DNA of 64,000 nucleotides from Parapedobacter pyrenivorans (GTDB taxonomy: Bacteria > Bacteroidota > Bacteroidia > Sphingobacteriales > Sphingobacteriaceae). Of this stretch, positions 1 to 9,080 are shown one piece after another. The stretch lies in the NCBI RefSeq assembly GCF_014636865.1, contig NZ_BMER01000002.1, positions 556,292-620,291 of the forward strand, written 5' to 3'. The position numbers and the translations under genes were made by a program. The notes under the pieces were generated by a model. The model worked only from the letters and a program-made list of their open reading frames with translations, made no database searches and had not been told where the DNA came from. Positions within the stretch are counted from its first letter, which is position 1, and each line of letters opens with the position of its first letter.

Positions 1-199
1 GGATATTGGTAGACTCAAAGCCAACCAATTCGCAGTTACGCATCTTGCTGGCCACATACGTCTCGCTCGCACCGTCGTTGCCAACGAGAATCGCTACCAA
101 ATGCGGCCGCCTTCCGGTCGAAGCCAAAAATGCTGCGGCTTCTTGCTTGATGTCTTCCTTGATTTTTGCGGATACCAGTTTTCCGTCAAGTAATTGCAT
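1..199 (-). CDS. folD: FolD, methylenetetrahydrofolate dehydrogenase/cyclohydrolase (N-terminal part, cut by window edge)
   Basis: Only the first 66 codons are present; the gene continues past base 1. FolD interconverts 5,10-methylene-, methenyl- and 10-formyl-tetrahydrofolate in the cytoplasm and supplies one-carbon units. The visible N-terminus begins MQLLDGKLVSAKIKED and contains the VGNDGASETYVASKMRNCE stretch, which matches the family's substrate-binding region, with the conserved Tyr-x3-Lys that carries the catalytic lysine. The ATG lies 12 bases after the lepA stop, so the two are probably co-transcribed. The start is fixed by the ATG at 197-199 and the family's usual N-terminal length. 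Identification is firm; nothing can be said about the rest of the protein. Confidence 0.9.
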   Translation of the reverse strand, partial: MQLLDGKLVSAKIKEDIKQEAAAFLASTGRRPHLVAILVGNDGASETYVASKMRNCELVGFESTNI

Positions 200-211
200 A
201 TTATTCGAGAT

Positions 212-2002
212 TTAATCCAACTTCAACACCGCCATAAATGCCGATTGGGGGATTTCAACATTACCCACTTGGCGCATGCGCTTTTTCCCCTTCTTCTGCT
301 TCTCCAACAATTTGCGCTTACGGGAAATATCGCCACCGTAACATTTCGCCGTTACGTCCTTACGCAATGCCCGGATATTCTCGCGGGCGATGATTTTAGC
401 CCCAATAGAGGCCTGTATGGCGATTTCAAATTGCTGCCTGGGCAACAGCTCCTTCAGTTTTTCGCAAATCTTCTTACCAAAGTCATAGGAGTTGCTCCTA
501 TGGATGAGTGACGATAATGCATCCACCGGCTCACCGTTCAACCGGATATCCAGCTTTACTAAGTCTGATTGCCGGTACCCTATTTGATGGTAGTCAAACG
601 ACGCATACCCTTTGGATATGGTTTTTAACTTATCATAGAAATCAAAGACAATCTCACCCATCGGCATTTCGAACACAAGCTCCACCCGATCGGCGGTCAG
701 GTAAGATTGATTGACAATCGTCCCCCTTTTTTGGATGCATAATGACATAACCGGCCCGGTGAACTCAGCCTTCGTGATGATATTCGCTTTGATGTAAGGC
801 TCCTCCACAAATTCCAACTTGCTGGGGTCGGGCAAGTCTGACGGATTATGCACGATAATTTCCTCGGTATTTTTCGTGAGGTAAGCTTTGTAAGACACGT
901 TTGGCACGGTGGTAATGACCGTCATGTCAAATTCCCGCTCCAGCCGCTCCTGGATGATTTCCATATGCAACATGCCCAGAAAACCACAACGGAAACCAAA
1001 TCCCAGTGCAGCAGAAGACTCAGGCTCGAACACCAATGATGCATCATTGAGTTGCAATCGGTGCATACTCTCGCGCAGTTCTTCGTAATCTTCCGTATCT
1101 ACCGGATAGATACCGGCGAATACCATTGGCTTCACCTCCTCAAACCCTTTGATAGCTCCTATGCTTGGGCGGGCCACATGGGTGATGGTATCACCTACCT
1201 TTACCTCACGGGCTTCCTTGATGCCGGATATGATGTACCCGACATCACCAGTCTTGATGACCGCTTTGGGTACTTGATTAAGCTTCAATGTGCCGATCTC
1301 ATCCGCAATATATTCTTTGCCTGTGGCGATGAACTTCACTTTGTCACCTTTTCTTATTTCGCCGTTCTCCACTTTGAAATAGGCCATGATACCGCGGAAC
1401 GAATTAAACACCGAATCGAAAATCAGCGCTTGCAAAGGTGCCTCCGCATCGCCTACCGGTGCAGGAACACGGTCTACAATAGCATTCAGGATATCCGGCA
1501 CGCCCAGACCCGTCTTTCCGGATGCAGGGATGATGTCTTCGCGCTTACCGCCGATCAAATCAACGATCTGGTCTTTCACCTCTTCCGGCATCGCTCCGGG
1601 CAAATCCATTTTGTTCAGTATTGGGATGATTTCCAGGTCGTGCTCAACGGCAAGGTAAAGGTTCGAAATCGTTTGCGCCTGAATTCCCTGGGAGGCATCG
1701 ACGATAAGCAATGCACCCTCACAGGCCGCAATGGAGCGCGATACCTCATAAGAAAAATCCACGTGTCCCGGCGTATCGATCAGATTCAGTACATATTCCT
1801 GCCCATCCCGCTCGTAGTTCATCTGGATGGCGTGACTTTTAATGGTGATGCCCCGCTCACGCTCCAGATCCATATTATCCAGCAGCTGCGCTTGGGCTTC
1901 GCGTTGGGTAATCGTCTTCGTAAACTCCAACAGCCTGTCTGCCAAGGTGCTTTTTCCGTGGTCTATGTGCGCAATGATGCAAAAATTACGGATATGGTTC
2001 AT
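212..2002 (-). CDS. lepA: LepA (elongation factor 4), ribosome-associated GTPase
   Basis: A 596-aa translational GTPase, the usual length for LepA/EF4, which acts on ribosomes during translation or initiation. The G1 motif AHIDHGKST, the switch I region with RGITIK, the G3 motif DTPGHVDF and the G4 motif NKMD are all visible in the first 130 residues. The LepA-specific C-terminal domain follows, including [18 protein letters not shown]. The frame is open for another 27 codons upstream, to base 2083. I chose the ATG at 2000-2002 because the family begins [17 protein letters not shown] and because a TAnnTTTG promoter box at 2021-2028 would lie inside any longer gene. folD follows after 12 bases. 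Confidence 0.97.
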   Translation of the reverse strand: MNHIRNFCIIAHIDHGKSTLADRLLEFTKTITQREAQAQLLDNMDLERERGITIKSHAIQMNYERDGQEYVLNLIDTPGHVDFSYEVSRSIAACEGALLIVDASQGIQAQTISNLYLAVEHDLEIIPILNKMDLPGAMPEEVKDQIVDLIGGKREDIIPASGKTGLGVPDILNAIVDRVPAPVGDAEAPLQALIFDSVFNSFRGIMAYFKVENGEIRKGDKVKFIATGKEYIADEIGTLKLNQVPKAVIKTGDVGYIISGIKEAREVKVGDTITHVARPSIGAIKGFEEVKPMVFAGIYPVDTEDYEELRESMHRLQLNDASLVFEPESSAALGFGFRCGFLGMLHMEIIQERLEREFDMTVITTVPNVSYKAYLTKNTEEIIVHNPSDLPDPSKLEFVEEPYIKANIITKAEFTGPVMSLCIQKRGTIVNQSYLTADRVELVFEMPMGEIVFDFYDKLKTISKGYASFDYHQIGYRQSDLVKLDIRLNGEPVDALSSLIHRSNSYDFGKKICEKLKELLPRQQFEIAIQASIGAKIIARENIRALRKDVTAKCYGGDISRKRKLLEKQKKGKKRMRQVGNVEIPQSAFMAVLKLD

Positions 2003-2020
2003 ACAATCATCTTCAAACGG

Positions 2021-2028
2021 CAAAGATA
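2021..2028 (-). promoter_or_regulatory. Bacteroidota -7 box for lepA-folD
   Basis: On the minus strand this reads TATCTTTG, a full match to TAnnTTTG, about 18 bases upstream of the lepA ATG. No clear -33 TTTG is seen at the expected spacing. The box supports the short lepA start. Confidence 0.5.
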
Positions 2029-2064
2029 GGTTTTTGACAGGATATTTTTGGACCACAGTGACAT

Positions 2065-2099
2065 TTTGGATAAAGTACACCAAAAGGTTCGTATCTTTG
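2065..2099 (+). promoter_or_regulatory. Promoter of the DJ-1/AraC regulator
   Basis: TTTG at 2065-2068 and TATCTTTG at 2092-2099 are separated by 23 bp, at the upper end of the usual Bacteroidota -33/-7 spacing. The -7 box ends 21 bases before the ATG at 2121. It is divergent from the lepA promoter. Confidence 0.5.
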
Positions 2100-2120
2100 G
2101 CTTACAACAATGCAAGTAAT

Positions 2121-3101
2121 ATGCAACTGTCCATCATTCTGACGAGTAAATACCGGCTGCTGAGCTTGGCTGCCATCGTTGATGTCTTCGAAACTGCCAA
2201 CCGGTTTCTCAAAGATGACGGAAAGCCAGCGCTATTCCAGATCACATTGGTTGGCGCCAAGGAAATGCAGTCGCTTCCGGACAACATCAGCCATATCCCC
2301 TACAGACCATTCACTGAAGGGGAGTTGTATGACTTGATCTTTATTCCTGCCTTCGGACCGGTAGATCTGGCTCAAACCGTGGCTGAAAACAGCTGCTTCA
2401 TTCCGTGGCTTCATGAGCAATATAAAAACGGCGCCACATTGGCCAGCTACTGTACCGGTGCTTTCCTGCTTGCGGCCTCGGGGTTGCTCAATAATAGGCG
2501 CGCCACTACCCATGTAGATGCCGCGGATAAATTGGCCGCTTCTTTCCCCCAGATCAAGCTCCAGCAAGAGGCTGTTGTAACGCAGGATGCCAACATTTAC
2601 ACCAGTGGTGGAGCTACGAGTGGATTTCACCTCAAGCTGGCCCTGATCCAGAAATACTGTGGCCGGGAATTGGCTGTCCGCATCGCGAAGGTCTTTTCCA
2701 TAGACATGGACCGCGAAAACCAAGCATATTTCGGTCACTTTTCGCCCATTGAAGCCCATGATGATGAATTGGTGATGCGTGTCCAACACAAAATCAAAAA
2801 CGAATTTCCCGAAATCAAAAGCATCGAGGAGGCTATCGCGGATATCCCGGCCAGCAGGCGGAATTTGGTACGGCGATTCAAACAGGCTACCGGGATAACC
2901 CCTATCCGGTACCTCCAAAAAACAAAAATAGAAGCGGCAAAAAAACTACTGGAAAATACCGAGAAGGGGTTGTTTGAAATCATGCTCTCTGCCGGTTATA
3001 ATGACATGAAAAACTTCAGGCAACTGTTCAAGCAAAACACCGGGATGACACCAAAGGCTTACCGGAATAAATTCGCTATGCGGTTTGAACCGATCATTTA
3101 A
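2121..3101 (+). CDS. GlxA/FtrA-type transcriptional regulator: DJ-1/PfpI domain fused to AraC HTH
   Basis: A 326-aa protein. Residues 1 to about 170 form a class I glutamine amidotransferase-like (DJ-1/PfpI) domain with the elbow YCTGAFLLAASGLLNNRRATTH. The C-terminal 100 residues carry two AraC helix-turn-helix motifs (IADIPASRRNLVRRFKQATG and IMLSAGYNDMKNFRQLFKQNTG). In this family the DJ-1 domain is thought to sense a ligand and usually lacks enzymatic activity. The frame is open upstream through lepA, but the ATG at 2121 is the first one after the promoter box at 2092-2099. No target is evident; neighbours are lepA (divergent) and a small secreted protein. This family is widespread in Bacteroidota and the ligand is unknown. 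Confidence 0.88.
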   Translation: MQLSIILTSKYRLLSLAAIVDVFETANRFLKDDGKPALFQITLVGAKEMQSLPDNISHIPYRPFTEGELYDLIFIPAFGPVDLAQTVAENSCFIPWLHEQYKNGATLASYCTGAFLLAASGLLNNRRATTHVDAADKLAASFPQIKLQQEAVVTQDANIYTSGGATSGFHLKLALIQKYCGRELAVRIAKVFSIDMDRENQAYFGHFSPIEAHDDELVMRVQHKIKNEFPEIKSIEEAIADIPASRRNLVRRFKQATGITPIRYLQKTKIEAAKKLLENTEKGLFEIMLSAGYNDMKNFRQLFKQNTGMTPKAYRNKFAMRFEPII

Positions 3102-3113
3102 TATCGAACACGG

Positions 3114-3653
3114 ATGACACGGATATTGGGAATGACCATCTACCTGTTTTTTGTGGCCTCTCTAGCCGAGGCCCAGCCAACACCGGGTAAAGAGACGCTC
3201 ATTGTTACGCTGCCCACGGAATACCGCTGGAAAAGCGATAAAATACCTAAAGATACCAAAGGCATACGCGGCGTAGCCTACACGACAAGGGGCAAGAATC
3301 CAGAAAGCACACCCGTTCAAACCGTGACGGTCACCACCATAGACAGGCGGTATTATCCGATGAAGGCCGAGGGAACGCCTGAGGAAAAATGGCTTTATGA
3401 GAAGGCTGGATGCCCTGACGCTGAGCTGGAAATTGTGGATAGCAAAGTGGTGGACGGCCGCATGGCGATCCTATACAGCATCAAATCCACGAAATTACCG
3501 GGTGGCGAATGCGGATCAGTCACCTTGATGACCTACGTAGCTGAGGGCCCAACAGCGCTGCATACCGTTGAACTTGCGATTCCAACGCCGTATCTCACCC
3601 CCGAACGGTACAAGCAGTGGTGTGATGCACTGTTACTGAGCCGTATCGAGTAA
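3114..3653 (+). CDS. Small secreted protein of unknown function
   Basis: A 179-aa protein with an N-terminal hydrophobic segment (MTIYLFFVASLAEAQ from the second methionine) ending in an Ala-x-Ala-like signal peptidase site, so it is probably exported to the periplasm. The mature part is mostly hydrophilic, has two cysteines that could form a disulphide, and I recognise no catalytic motif. The first ATG is at 3114; the ATG at 3132 gives a cleaner signal peptide. It follows the DJ-1/AraC gene by 12 bases and may be co-transcribed with it. Its 3' end overlaps the convergent oxidoreductase gene by 21 bases. Confidence 0.7.
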   Translation: MTRILGMTIYLFFVASLAEAQPTPGKETLIVTLPTEYRWKSDKIPKDTKGIRGVAYTTRGKNPESTPVQTVTVTTIDRRYYPMKAEGTPEEKWLYEKAGCPDAELEIVDSKVVDGRMAILYSIKSTKLPGGECGSVTLMTYVAEGPTALHTVELAIPTPYLTPERYKQWCDALLLSRIE

Positions 3654-4715
3654 CACACGCTCGCCGCGTTTTGCGGATTCCCTAGCGGCATGCAAAATCT
3701 CCACGACAATTAAATTGTTTGCCAGTGAGGATAAATCGTTCTTGCTTTCTGCACCATCCTTCAATACCGCCTTCAAATACGAGAGGTGGTCGGCGAAGTA
3801 GGTGTTGTCTGTTAGCGGAATGCGGGTTTGCCGCGTCGGACCGGAATAACGCACCAAGGTATTGGGATCCACCGCATGCAGGGAGGTCTTTTCGCCATAC
3901 ACCTGTAAATCCTTGATGCTATATGGCCAATCCCACGAAGCTTGGATAATGCCCGTTGTACCACCTTCATACTCAACGATGATCGTGGCATCGTCATCCA
4001 CCAAGGGATACACCGTTGGTTTCAACTGCCTTGTCACCGCCGTTACCGCAATCGGACGTGTGCCATCCATCAGCCAGGTCATCAGATTCGCGCCATAACA
4101 TCCGAAATCAATCAATGCTCCGCCTCCATTTTTTTCCGGATGGGTAAGCCAGCTCAAGAAAGCTTCGCTGCAACCGATCTCTTTCGGCCCTTGATGCCCG
4201 TCTTTCACCATGATCTTCTTCAGTTTTCCGATATCCCCCTCCGCTACCAGCTGCTTTAAGGTCTGGTTGCTATCATACCATGTCGTTTCGTAGTTGGTCA
4301 ATACCTGCGTCTCGTATTCAGTCGCTAATTGGGCAATCCGCCTAGCATCTTCATTCGTTGCCGCCAGCGGCTTCTCTACCATCAAAGGAACCCCCAGCGG
4401 AAGGCAAACCTCGGCCACTTCCACGTGTTCGGAAATCGCATTATAGGCCAAAACAACATCCGGTTTGATCACGCGCAACATGTCTGCAACAGTTTCGAAA
4501 AACAAGGTTTCCGGCAGTTTATACTGGTCTCGATAGCGTACTATCAATTTTTGGTCGCGCTCAGCAATACCCAAAATATCCACCTCATTATGCTGATATG
4601 CATTCAATAGGGTATGTACGTGGTCATGGCTTAGTCCCGCCACAGCAACTTTCAGCCGGTCTTGCGCAAACGCGTGATTAAAACATAACAACAGAAAAAT
4701 CGAAAAGGCCTTCAT
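3633..4715 (-). CDS. Exported Gfo/Idh/MocA-family oxidoreductase
   Basis: About 360 aa. The start at 4715 gives a clean signal peptide (MKAFSIFLLLCFNHAFAQ); an upstream in-frame ATG at 4748 would add 11 residues before it. After the signal comes a Rossmann NAD(P)-binding domain (KVAVAGLSHDHVHT), then the VEKPLA motif, whose lysine is the conserved catalytic or cofactor-contacting residue, and a C-terminal alpha/beta domain with ALIDFGCYGANLMTWL. The family oxidises or reduces sugars, inositols and sugar derivatives with NAD(P). Many Bacteroidota members are exported, often with tightly held cofactor. The substrate cannot be told from sequence. It stands alone, convergent with the small secreted protein. 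Confidence 0.85.
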   Translation of the reverse strand: MKAFSIFLLLCFNHAFAQDRLKVAVAGLSHDHVHTLLNAYQHNEVDILGIAERDQKLIVRYRDQYKLPETLFFETVADMLRVIKPDVVLAYNAISEHVEVAEVCLPLGVPLMVEKPLAATNEDARRIAQLATEYETQVLTNYETTWYDSNQTLKQLVAEGDIGKLKKIMVKDGHQGPKEIGCSEAFLSWLTHPEKNGGGALIDFGCYGANLMTWLMDGTRPIAVTAVTRQLKPTVYPLVDDDATIIVEYEGGTTGIIQASWDWPYSIKDLQVYGEKTSLHAVDPNTLVRYSGPTRQTRIPLTDNTYFADHLSYLKAVLKDGAESKNDLSSLANNLIVVEILHAARESAKRGERVLLDTAQ

Positions 4716-4888
4716 AAAATGACAGGTTGGCATCATCATTGCATTCATCTTCAGACAACTAGGAATTGATTAAAAACAAGAAACATATTAATTGCCAAGT
4801 ATATGCAAAAAAGTTCAGAGTTGCTCGGCATGTTTCCTTATAATTCAACAGATATTTCCTATGTTTACAAGCAATAAATTCAACGTAC

Positions 4889-5434
4889 ATGAAAACCGTA
4901 AGTAATTGTATATTAATGGCCTGCTTAGGCATGTTAGCCATCTCTTATCAAAGCTGCAAGCCAAAACAGGTCGTACTTCAACCCGCGGCCGAGGTCGTTG
5001 AGCGGGATATTCCAGAAGAACGCATGGTTATGGAGCCGAAGAAAGAGGAACCAAAGGCTGCGCCTACCAAATCAGACCCGACTCCCGTGGCTCCGCCAAA
5101 TTACACGTTCAAGAATATCCAATTTGAATACGACTCACACGTATTGAAAACTGAATCCTATGCGATCCTCGACCATATAGCCAGGGAGATGCAGAAAGAT
5201 GCTGATGCTAAATTTATCATTGACGGACACGCCTCAATCGAAGGAACTCCCGAATACAACATGGAATTATCCATTGATCGGGCCAATGCCGTAAAGCTGT
5301 ACCTGGTCAATTCAGGTATCTATGGAAATAATCTGACGGTAAAGGGTTATGGTGCTACCCGGCCTGATGCTTCCAATGATACCGAAAGCGGGCGTGCACG
5401 AAATCGTCGCGTGGAAATCCGTCACGTAGACTAA
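4889..5434 (+). CDS. OmpA-family peptidoglycan-binding lipoprotein
   Basis: 181 aa. A lipoprotein signal peptide ends at Cys23 (SYQSC), so the protein should be lipid-anchored. A Pro/Lys/Glu-rich linker (about 30-70) leads to a C-terminal OmpA domain with YDSHVLK, DGHASIEGTPEYNMELSIDRANAVKLYL and the closing RARNRRVEIR, whose Asp and Arg residues bind diaminopimelate in peptidoglycan. It is Pal-like in layout and probably ties the outer membrane to the cell wall. purM starts 8 bases after its stop, so the two may share a transcript. The second OmpA lipoprotein at 14816-15340 has the same plan but a different linker. Confidence 0.88.
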   Translation: MKTVSNCILMACLGMLAISYQSCKPKQVVLQPAAEVVERDIPEERMVMEPKKEEPKAAPTKSDPTPVAPPNYTFKNIQFEYDSHVLKTESYAILDHIAREMQKDADAKFIIDGHASIEGTPEYNMELSIDRANAVKLYLVNSGIYGNNLTVKGYGATRPDASNDTESGRARNRRVEIRHVD

Positions 5435-5442
5435 GATAGGAA

Positions 5443-6621
5443 ATGGCTGATTTGAAGTACAACCAGCGAGGGGTATCCGCGGGAAAGGAAGACGTGCATA
5501 ATGCCATCAAAAACCTTGATAAAGGCTTGTTTCCCCAAGCTTTCTGCAAGATCATTCCCGATATATTGGGCGGAGACGATGGCTGGTGTAACATCATGCA
5601 TGCCGATGGGGCTGGCACGAAATCGTCCCTAGCATATGTTTATTGGAAGGAGACGGGCGACCGGTCTGTCTGGCGGGGTATCGCCCAAGATGCCATCGTG
5701 ATGAACCTCGATGATTTGCTTTGCGTAGGAGCAACGGATAATATCCTATTGTCATCCACCATCGGCCGTAATAAAAACGTGATCCCCGGGGAAGTTATTG
5801 CCGAAATCATCAATGGTACCGAAGAAATTCTCGCCGAACTCCGCGACCTTGGCATCGGCATCTATTCTACGGGGGGAGAAACTGCCGATGTGGGCGACTT
5901 GGTGCGCACCATCATCGTGGATAGCACCGTTACCTGCCGGATGAAACGCGAAGACGTCATTTCAAACCATCGGATACAGGCCGGTGATGTAATCGTAGGA
6001 TTAGCGTCATACGGCCGTGCCAGTTACGAAACCGACTATAACGGTGGCATGGGATCCAACGGATTGACGTCGGCGCGGCATGATGTATTCCACAAGGCTG
6101 TTGCCAAGCAGTTTCCGGAGAGCTTTGACCCGGCTGTACCGTTCGAATTGGTATTTGCCGGCAGCAAAGCACTCACAGAAGCCATTGAAATCCCGGGCTA
6201 TGGTGTTACAACCGTCGGAAAACTAGTCCTTTCCCCTACCCGTACCTATGCACCGGTGGTGAAGCAGGTACTCGACAAGTATCGCACGCAAATCCACGGG
6301 ATGGTTCATTGCAGTGGTGGCGCACAGACTAAAGTTTTGCATTTTATTGACAACCTACATGTCATCAAGGATAACCTGTTTGATATCCCGCCCTTGTTCA
6401 AGCTTATTCAAGCAGAGTCTAATACCGCTTGGCAAGAAATGTACAAAGTGTTCAATATGGGGCATCGCATGGAATGCTATGTACCAGCCGCTATTGCAGA
6501 CGATATCATTGACATTGCCGATCGGTACGGCATTGCCGCGCAGATCGTGGGGCATGTGGAGACCGCGGCTGTGAAGCAGGTGACCGTCAAATCCCCATTT
6601 GGTGAATATGTTTATTATTGA
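5443..6621 (+). CDS. purM: Phosphoribosylformylglycinamidine cyclo-ligase (AIR synthase)
   Basis: 392 aa, longer than the roughly 345-aa E. coli enzyme but close to the Bacteroidota form. PurM makes aminoimidazole ribonucleotide from FGAM and ATP in purine synthesis. Visible family features are RGVSAGK near the N-terminus, DGAGTKS, MNLDDLLCVGATD, the glycine-rich STGGETADVGDLVR and the late HCSGGAQTK and NMGHRM segments. The sequence differs enough from proteobacterial PurM that automated calls sometimes stop at AIR synthase-related protein; the order of motifs still supports PurM. The ATG at 5443 is preceded by an AGGAA stretch. Confidence 0.88.
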   Translation: MADLKYNQRGVSAGKEDVHNAIKNLDKGLFPQAFCKIIPDILGGDDGWCNIMHADGAGTKSSLAYVYWKETGDRSVWRGIAQDAIVMNLDDLLCVGATDNILLSSTIGRNKNVIPGEVIAEIINGTEEILAELRDLGIGIYSTGGETADVGDLVRTIIVDSTVTCRMKREDVISNHRIQAGDVIVGLASYGRASYETDYNGGMGSNGLTSARHDVFHKAVAKQFPESFDPAVPFELVFAGSKALTEAIEIPGYGVTTVGKLVLSPTRTYAPVVKQVLDKYRTQIHGMVHCSGGAQTKVLHFIDNLHVIKDNLFDIPPLFKLIQAESNTAWQEMYKVFNMGHRMECYVPAAIADDIIDIADRYGIAAQIVGHVETAAVKQVTVKSPFGEYVYY

Positions 6622-6638
6622 TCGTTATTTACCCTCAA

Positions 6639-7085
6639 ATGTCTCCCAAACTAAAGGTGATCGGTTGGAAGGAAACCCTAGATCTGCCGGATTTGGGCCT
6701 TCGCGATATTCCTGCCAAAGTGGATACTGGCGCCCGTACATCCGTGCTGCATTGCAGCCATATCCAACTCATCAAAAAAGGTCGGAAGCAGTTTGTCGAA
6801 TTTCGGCCCCTGGATGACCGTTGCCGTCCACAGTCGGAGACCTATGTGTTCCCATTCCATAGCGAACGGAAAATAAAAAATTCATTTGGACAGGAAGAAA
6901 ACCGTTACATCATCCGTACATCGGTCACCCTGTTTGACGAATTACATCCCATCGAGATTTCACTACGTGACCGATCCGGAATGGAATTTCCCATGTTATT
7001 GGGCCGCACCTTCATCCGTAAAAAATTCGTGGTCGACGTATCGCGGTCAAACCTCGCCCGAAAAGCGAGCAAGGATAACAAGTAG
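6639..7085 (+). CDS. RimK-associated retropepsin-like (ATP-dependent zinc protease family) protein
   Basis: 148 aa. The core KVDTGARTSVLHC is the DTG active-site motif of the retropepsin-like family (PF05618), and LLGRTFI near the C-terminus matches the family's closing glycine-rich motif. It lies 58 bases before rimK, and the two families are often neighbours, so it may trim or process glutamate-tailed targets of RimK; that role is inferred. The frame is open upstream to a TTG at 6618 that overlaps the purM stop; I chose the ATG at 6639, which gives the usual N-terminus (KLKVIGWKE). The zinc-protease name in databases is historical; the visible catalytic residue is an aspartate. Confidence 0.85.
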   Translation: MSPKLKVIGWKETLDLPDLGLRDIPAKVDTGARTSVLHCSHIQLIKKGRKQFVEFRPLDDRCRPQSETYVFPFHSERKIKNSFGQEENRYIIRTSVTLFDELHPIEISLRDRSGMEFPMLLGRTFIRKKFVVDVSRSNLARKASKDNK

Positions 7086-7143
7086 TCGCAAACATTCGGG
7101 CATTGTTATTGTTTCTACCCATCAGTAAGTCATTAGAGCACAC

Positions 7144-8070
7144 GTGAAGATAGCCGTATTATCAACAATCAAAAACCTATATTCTACCCGTCGACTGGTA
7201 GAGGCTGCCCATTTGCGGGGTCATGAATGCATCGTGATAGATCATAGCCAATGCTATGTGGGAATCCGACAGGGCCAACCCAGCATCCACTACAAGGGGC
7301 AGCATCTCTCGGATATCGATGCGATTATTCCTCGGATAGGGGCATCGGTGACCTTCTATGGATCGGCCATCGTACGGCAATTCGAAGTGATGGGGGTGAT
7401 ATCCGCCAATCCCAGCCAAGCTATTACGCGCTCGCGCGATAAGCTGCGCTGCATGCAGATCCTATCAGGGGCGGGTATCGGCATGCCCATCACGGGATTT
7501 GCCCGTAGGACGCACGATGTGGACGACCTCATCAAGATGGTGGGCGGTCCACCGTTGGTCATCAAGTTGCTCGAGGGCACCCAAGGCATTGGCGTGGTAT
7601 TGGCCGAAACCAAAAAAGCGGCCTCGTCTGTCATCGAAGCATTTTACGGCTTAGGCAATAACATTCTCATCCAGGAATACATCAAGGAATCGCGCGGCAG
7701 TGACATCCGGGCGTTCGTAGTCGATGGTCGGGTTGTTGGCGCCATGAAACGTACCGCAAAGGAAGGCGAATTCCGGTCCAATCTCCACCGTGGAGGCACG
7801 GCAGAAATCATCAAACTCAATAAAACGGAGCGAGAAACTGCCGTACGCGCGGCAAAGGAATTGGGTCTTACCGTATGCGGCGTGGATATGCTGCCTTCCG
7901 ACCGTGGACCACTTGTGCTCGAAGTTAACTCCTCGCCAGGCCTAGAGGGTATTGAAAAAGCCACCAATAAAGATATTGCCGGTGAGGTCATTTCCTTTCT
8001 TGAAAAGCAGTATGTCCTGAAACAACAGACCAGGAAAGAGCGGAAAGTAAAGGCTGGGCAGAAGCTCTGA
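7144..8070 (+). CDS. rimK: RimK-type ATP-grasp L-glutamate ligase
   Basis: 308 aa with a GTG start. RimK uses ATP to add glutamate residues to the C-terminus of ribosomal protein S6 or similar acceptors. The ATP-grasp fold is clear: [16 protein letters not shown] (lysine and glycine-rich loop contacting ATP), [20 protein letters not shown], and the metal-binding [15 protein letters not shown] at the C-terminus. The N-terminal 95 residues form the pre-ATP-grasp domain and include [18 protein letters not shown]. The C-terminal tail after the fold is basic. No signal peptide, so cytoplasmic. The companion retropepsin-like gene lies immediately upstream. Confidence 0.93.
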   Translation: MKIAVLSTIKNLYSTRRLVEAAHLRGHECIVIDHSQCYVGIRQGQPSIHYKGQHLSDIDAIIPRIGASVTFYGSAIVRQFEVMGVISANPSQAITRSRDKLRCMQILSGAGIGMPITGFARRTHDVDDLIKMVGGPPLVIKLLEGTQGIGVVLAETKKAASSVIEAFYGLGNNILIQEYIKESRGSDIRAFVVDGRVVGAMKRTAKEGEFRSNLHRGGTAEIIKLNKTERETAVRAAKELGLTVCGVDMLPSDRGPLVLEVNSSPGLEGIEKATNKDIAGEVISFLEKQYVLKQQTRKERKVKAGQKL

Positions 8071-8152
8071 TATGGCTGATAAAGGGGGGACAAATCTGAT
8101 TCGCGAATAAGCAAATAAACCTTATATTTACCGACCTAAACGGATCATAACC

Positions 8153-8989
8153 ATGATAGACAGCATATTGGGCGCAATCCATTGGAATACGAGGCCAGAA
8201 ATCTTCAGTATCGGCAGCTTTGAAGTTCGGTATTATACCTTATGTTTCTTACTAGCCTTCATCGGTAGCTACGTATTGATGCTTCGCATTTTCAAGCGTG
8301 AAAACAAGCCACAGGAGCTGTTGGATCAGTTGAGCATTTATATTTTTGTCGGCACATTACTGGGTGCAAGGCTCGGTCATTGCCTATTCTATGAATTCGA
8401 TTATTATAAGGATCACCCACTGGAAATGATACTGCCATATACCTACGTGGACGGCAAGTTTACCCTCACGGGCTTCCATGGATTGGCCAGCCACGGCGGT
8501 GCTATCGGTATACTGGTTGGGATTTTCCTTTTCTGCCGCAAGACCAAGACGGATTTTTTATGGATTGCCGACCGGCTGGTTTTGGTTGTTCCGCTGGCAG
8601 GGGCTTTTGTGCGCATCGGCAATTTTTTCAATTCGGAGATCATCGGTTTGCCCTCGGATTTGCCCTGGGCGGTGGTTTTTGAGCGCGTGGATGCCATTGC
8701 GCGGCATCCGGCACAGCTTTATGAAGCGATTTGTTACCTATTGATATTTATCCTGTTGTGGAATATCTATCACCGAAAATCATTATTGAAGCCAGGCTTT
8801 CTATTCGGCCTGTTTTTGATCCTCTTATTCGGTGCACGTTTCGTCATGGAATTTTTAAAGGAAAACCAGGAAGCGTTTGAGGCGGGAATGGCGTATAACA
8901 TGGGCCAACTATTGAGTTTGCCATTTGTTGCCGCGGGGATATATCTCGTATTTCGGCCATATCAGGCACTGCCTAACAAGAAGAAATAA
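8153..8989 (+). CDS. lgt: Prolipoprotein diacylglyceryl transferase
   Basis: 278 aa, polytopic inner-membrane enzyme that moves diacylglycerol from phosphatidylglycerol to the lipobox cysteine, the first step of lipoprotein maturation. The Lgt signature is present: LGARLGHCLFYE, GLASHGGAIG (with the essential histidine), RIGNFFNSEIIG and RHPAQLYEA. About seven membrane segments can be drawn. Its substrates would include the OmpA lipoproteins and small lipoproteins elsewhere in this window. The upstream TATATTTA at about 8132-8139 resembles a -7 box with one mismatch. Downstream, the exporter gene has its own promoter-like box. Confidence 0.96.
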   Translation: MIDSILGAIHWNTRPEIFSIGSFEVRYYTLCFLLAFIGSYVLMLRIFKRENKPQELLDQLSIYIFVGTLLGARLGHCLFYEFDYYKDHPLEMILPYTYVDGKFTLTGFHGLASHGGAIGILVGIFLFCRKTKTDFLWIADRLVLVVPLAGAFVRIGNFFNSEIIGLPSDLPWAVVFERVDAIARHPAQLYEAICYLLIFILLWNIYHRKSLLKPGFLFGLFLILLFGARFVMEFLKENQEAFEAGMAYNMGQLLSLPFVAAGIYLVFRPYQALPNKKK

Positions 8990-9064
8990 TCCACTAAGGT
9001 GTTCCCTGTTTCGCGGGTGACAACATAATTACGTCGAATCCGAATTTTACCGGAAACAAAGCGT

Positions 9065-9072
9065 TAATTTTG
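9065..9072 (+). promoter_or_regulatory. -7 box upstream of the Bcr/CflA exporter
   Basis: TAATTTTG matches TAnnTTTG and ends 8 bases before the ATG at 9081, which would give an almost leaderless mRNA. No convincing -33 element was seen. Confidence 0.35.
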
Positions 9073-9080
9073 TCACTTTC

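Noticed and set aside
1052-2029. Long open frame on the plus strand opposite lepA (325 codons)
   Set aside because: It is antisense to a clear LepA with every GTPase motif; the translation shows no family features.
2232-2918. 228-codon minus-strand frame opposite the DJ-1/AraC regulator
   Set aside because: Antisense to a well-supported regulator; no recognisable domain in the translation.
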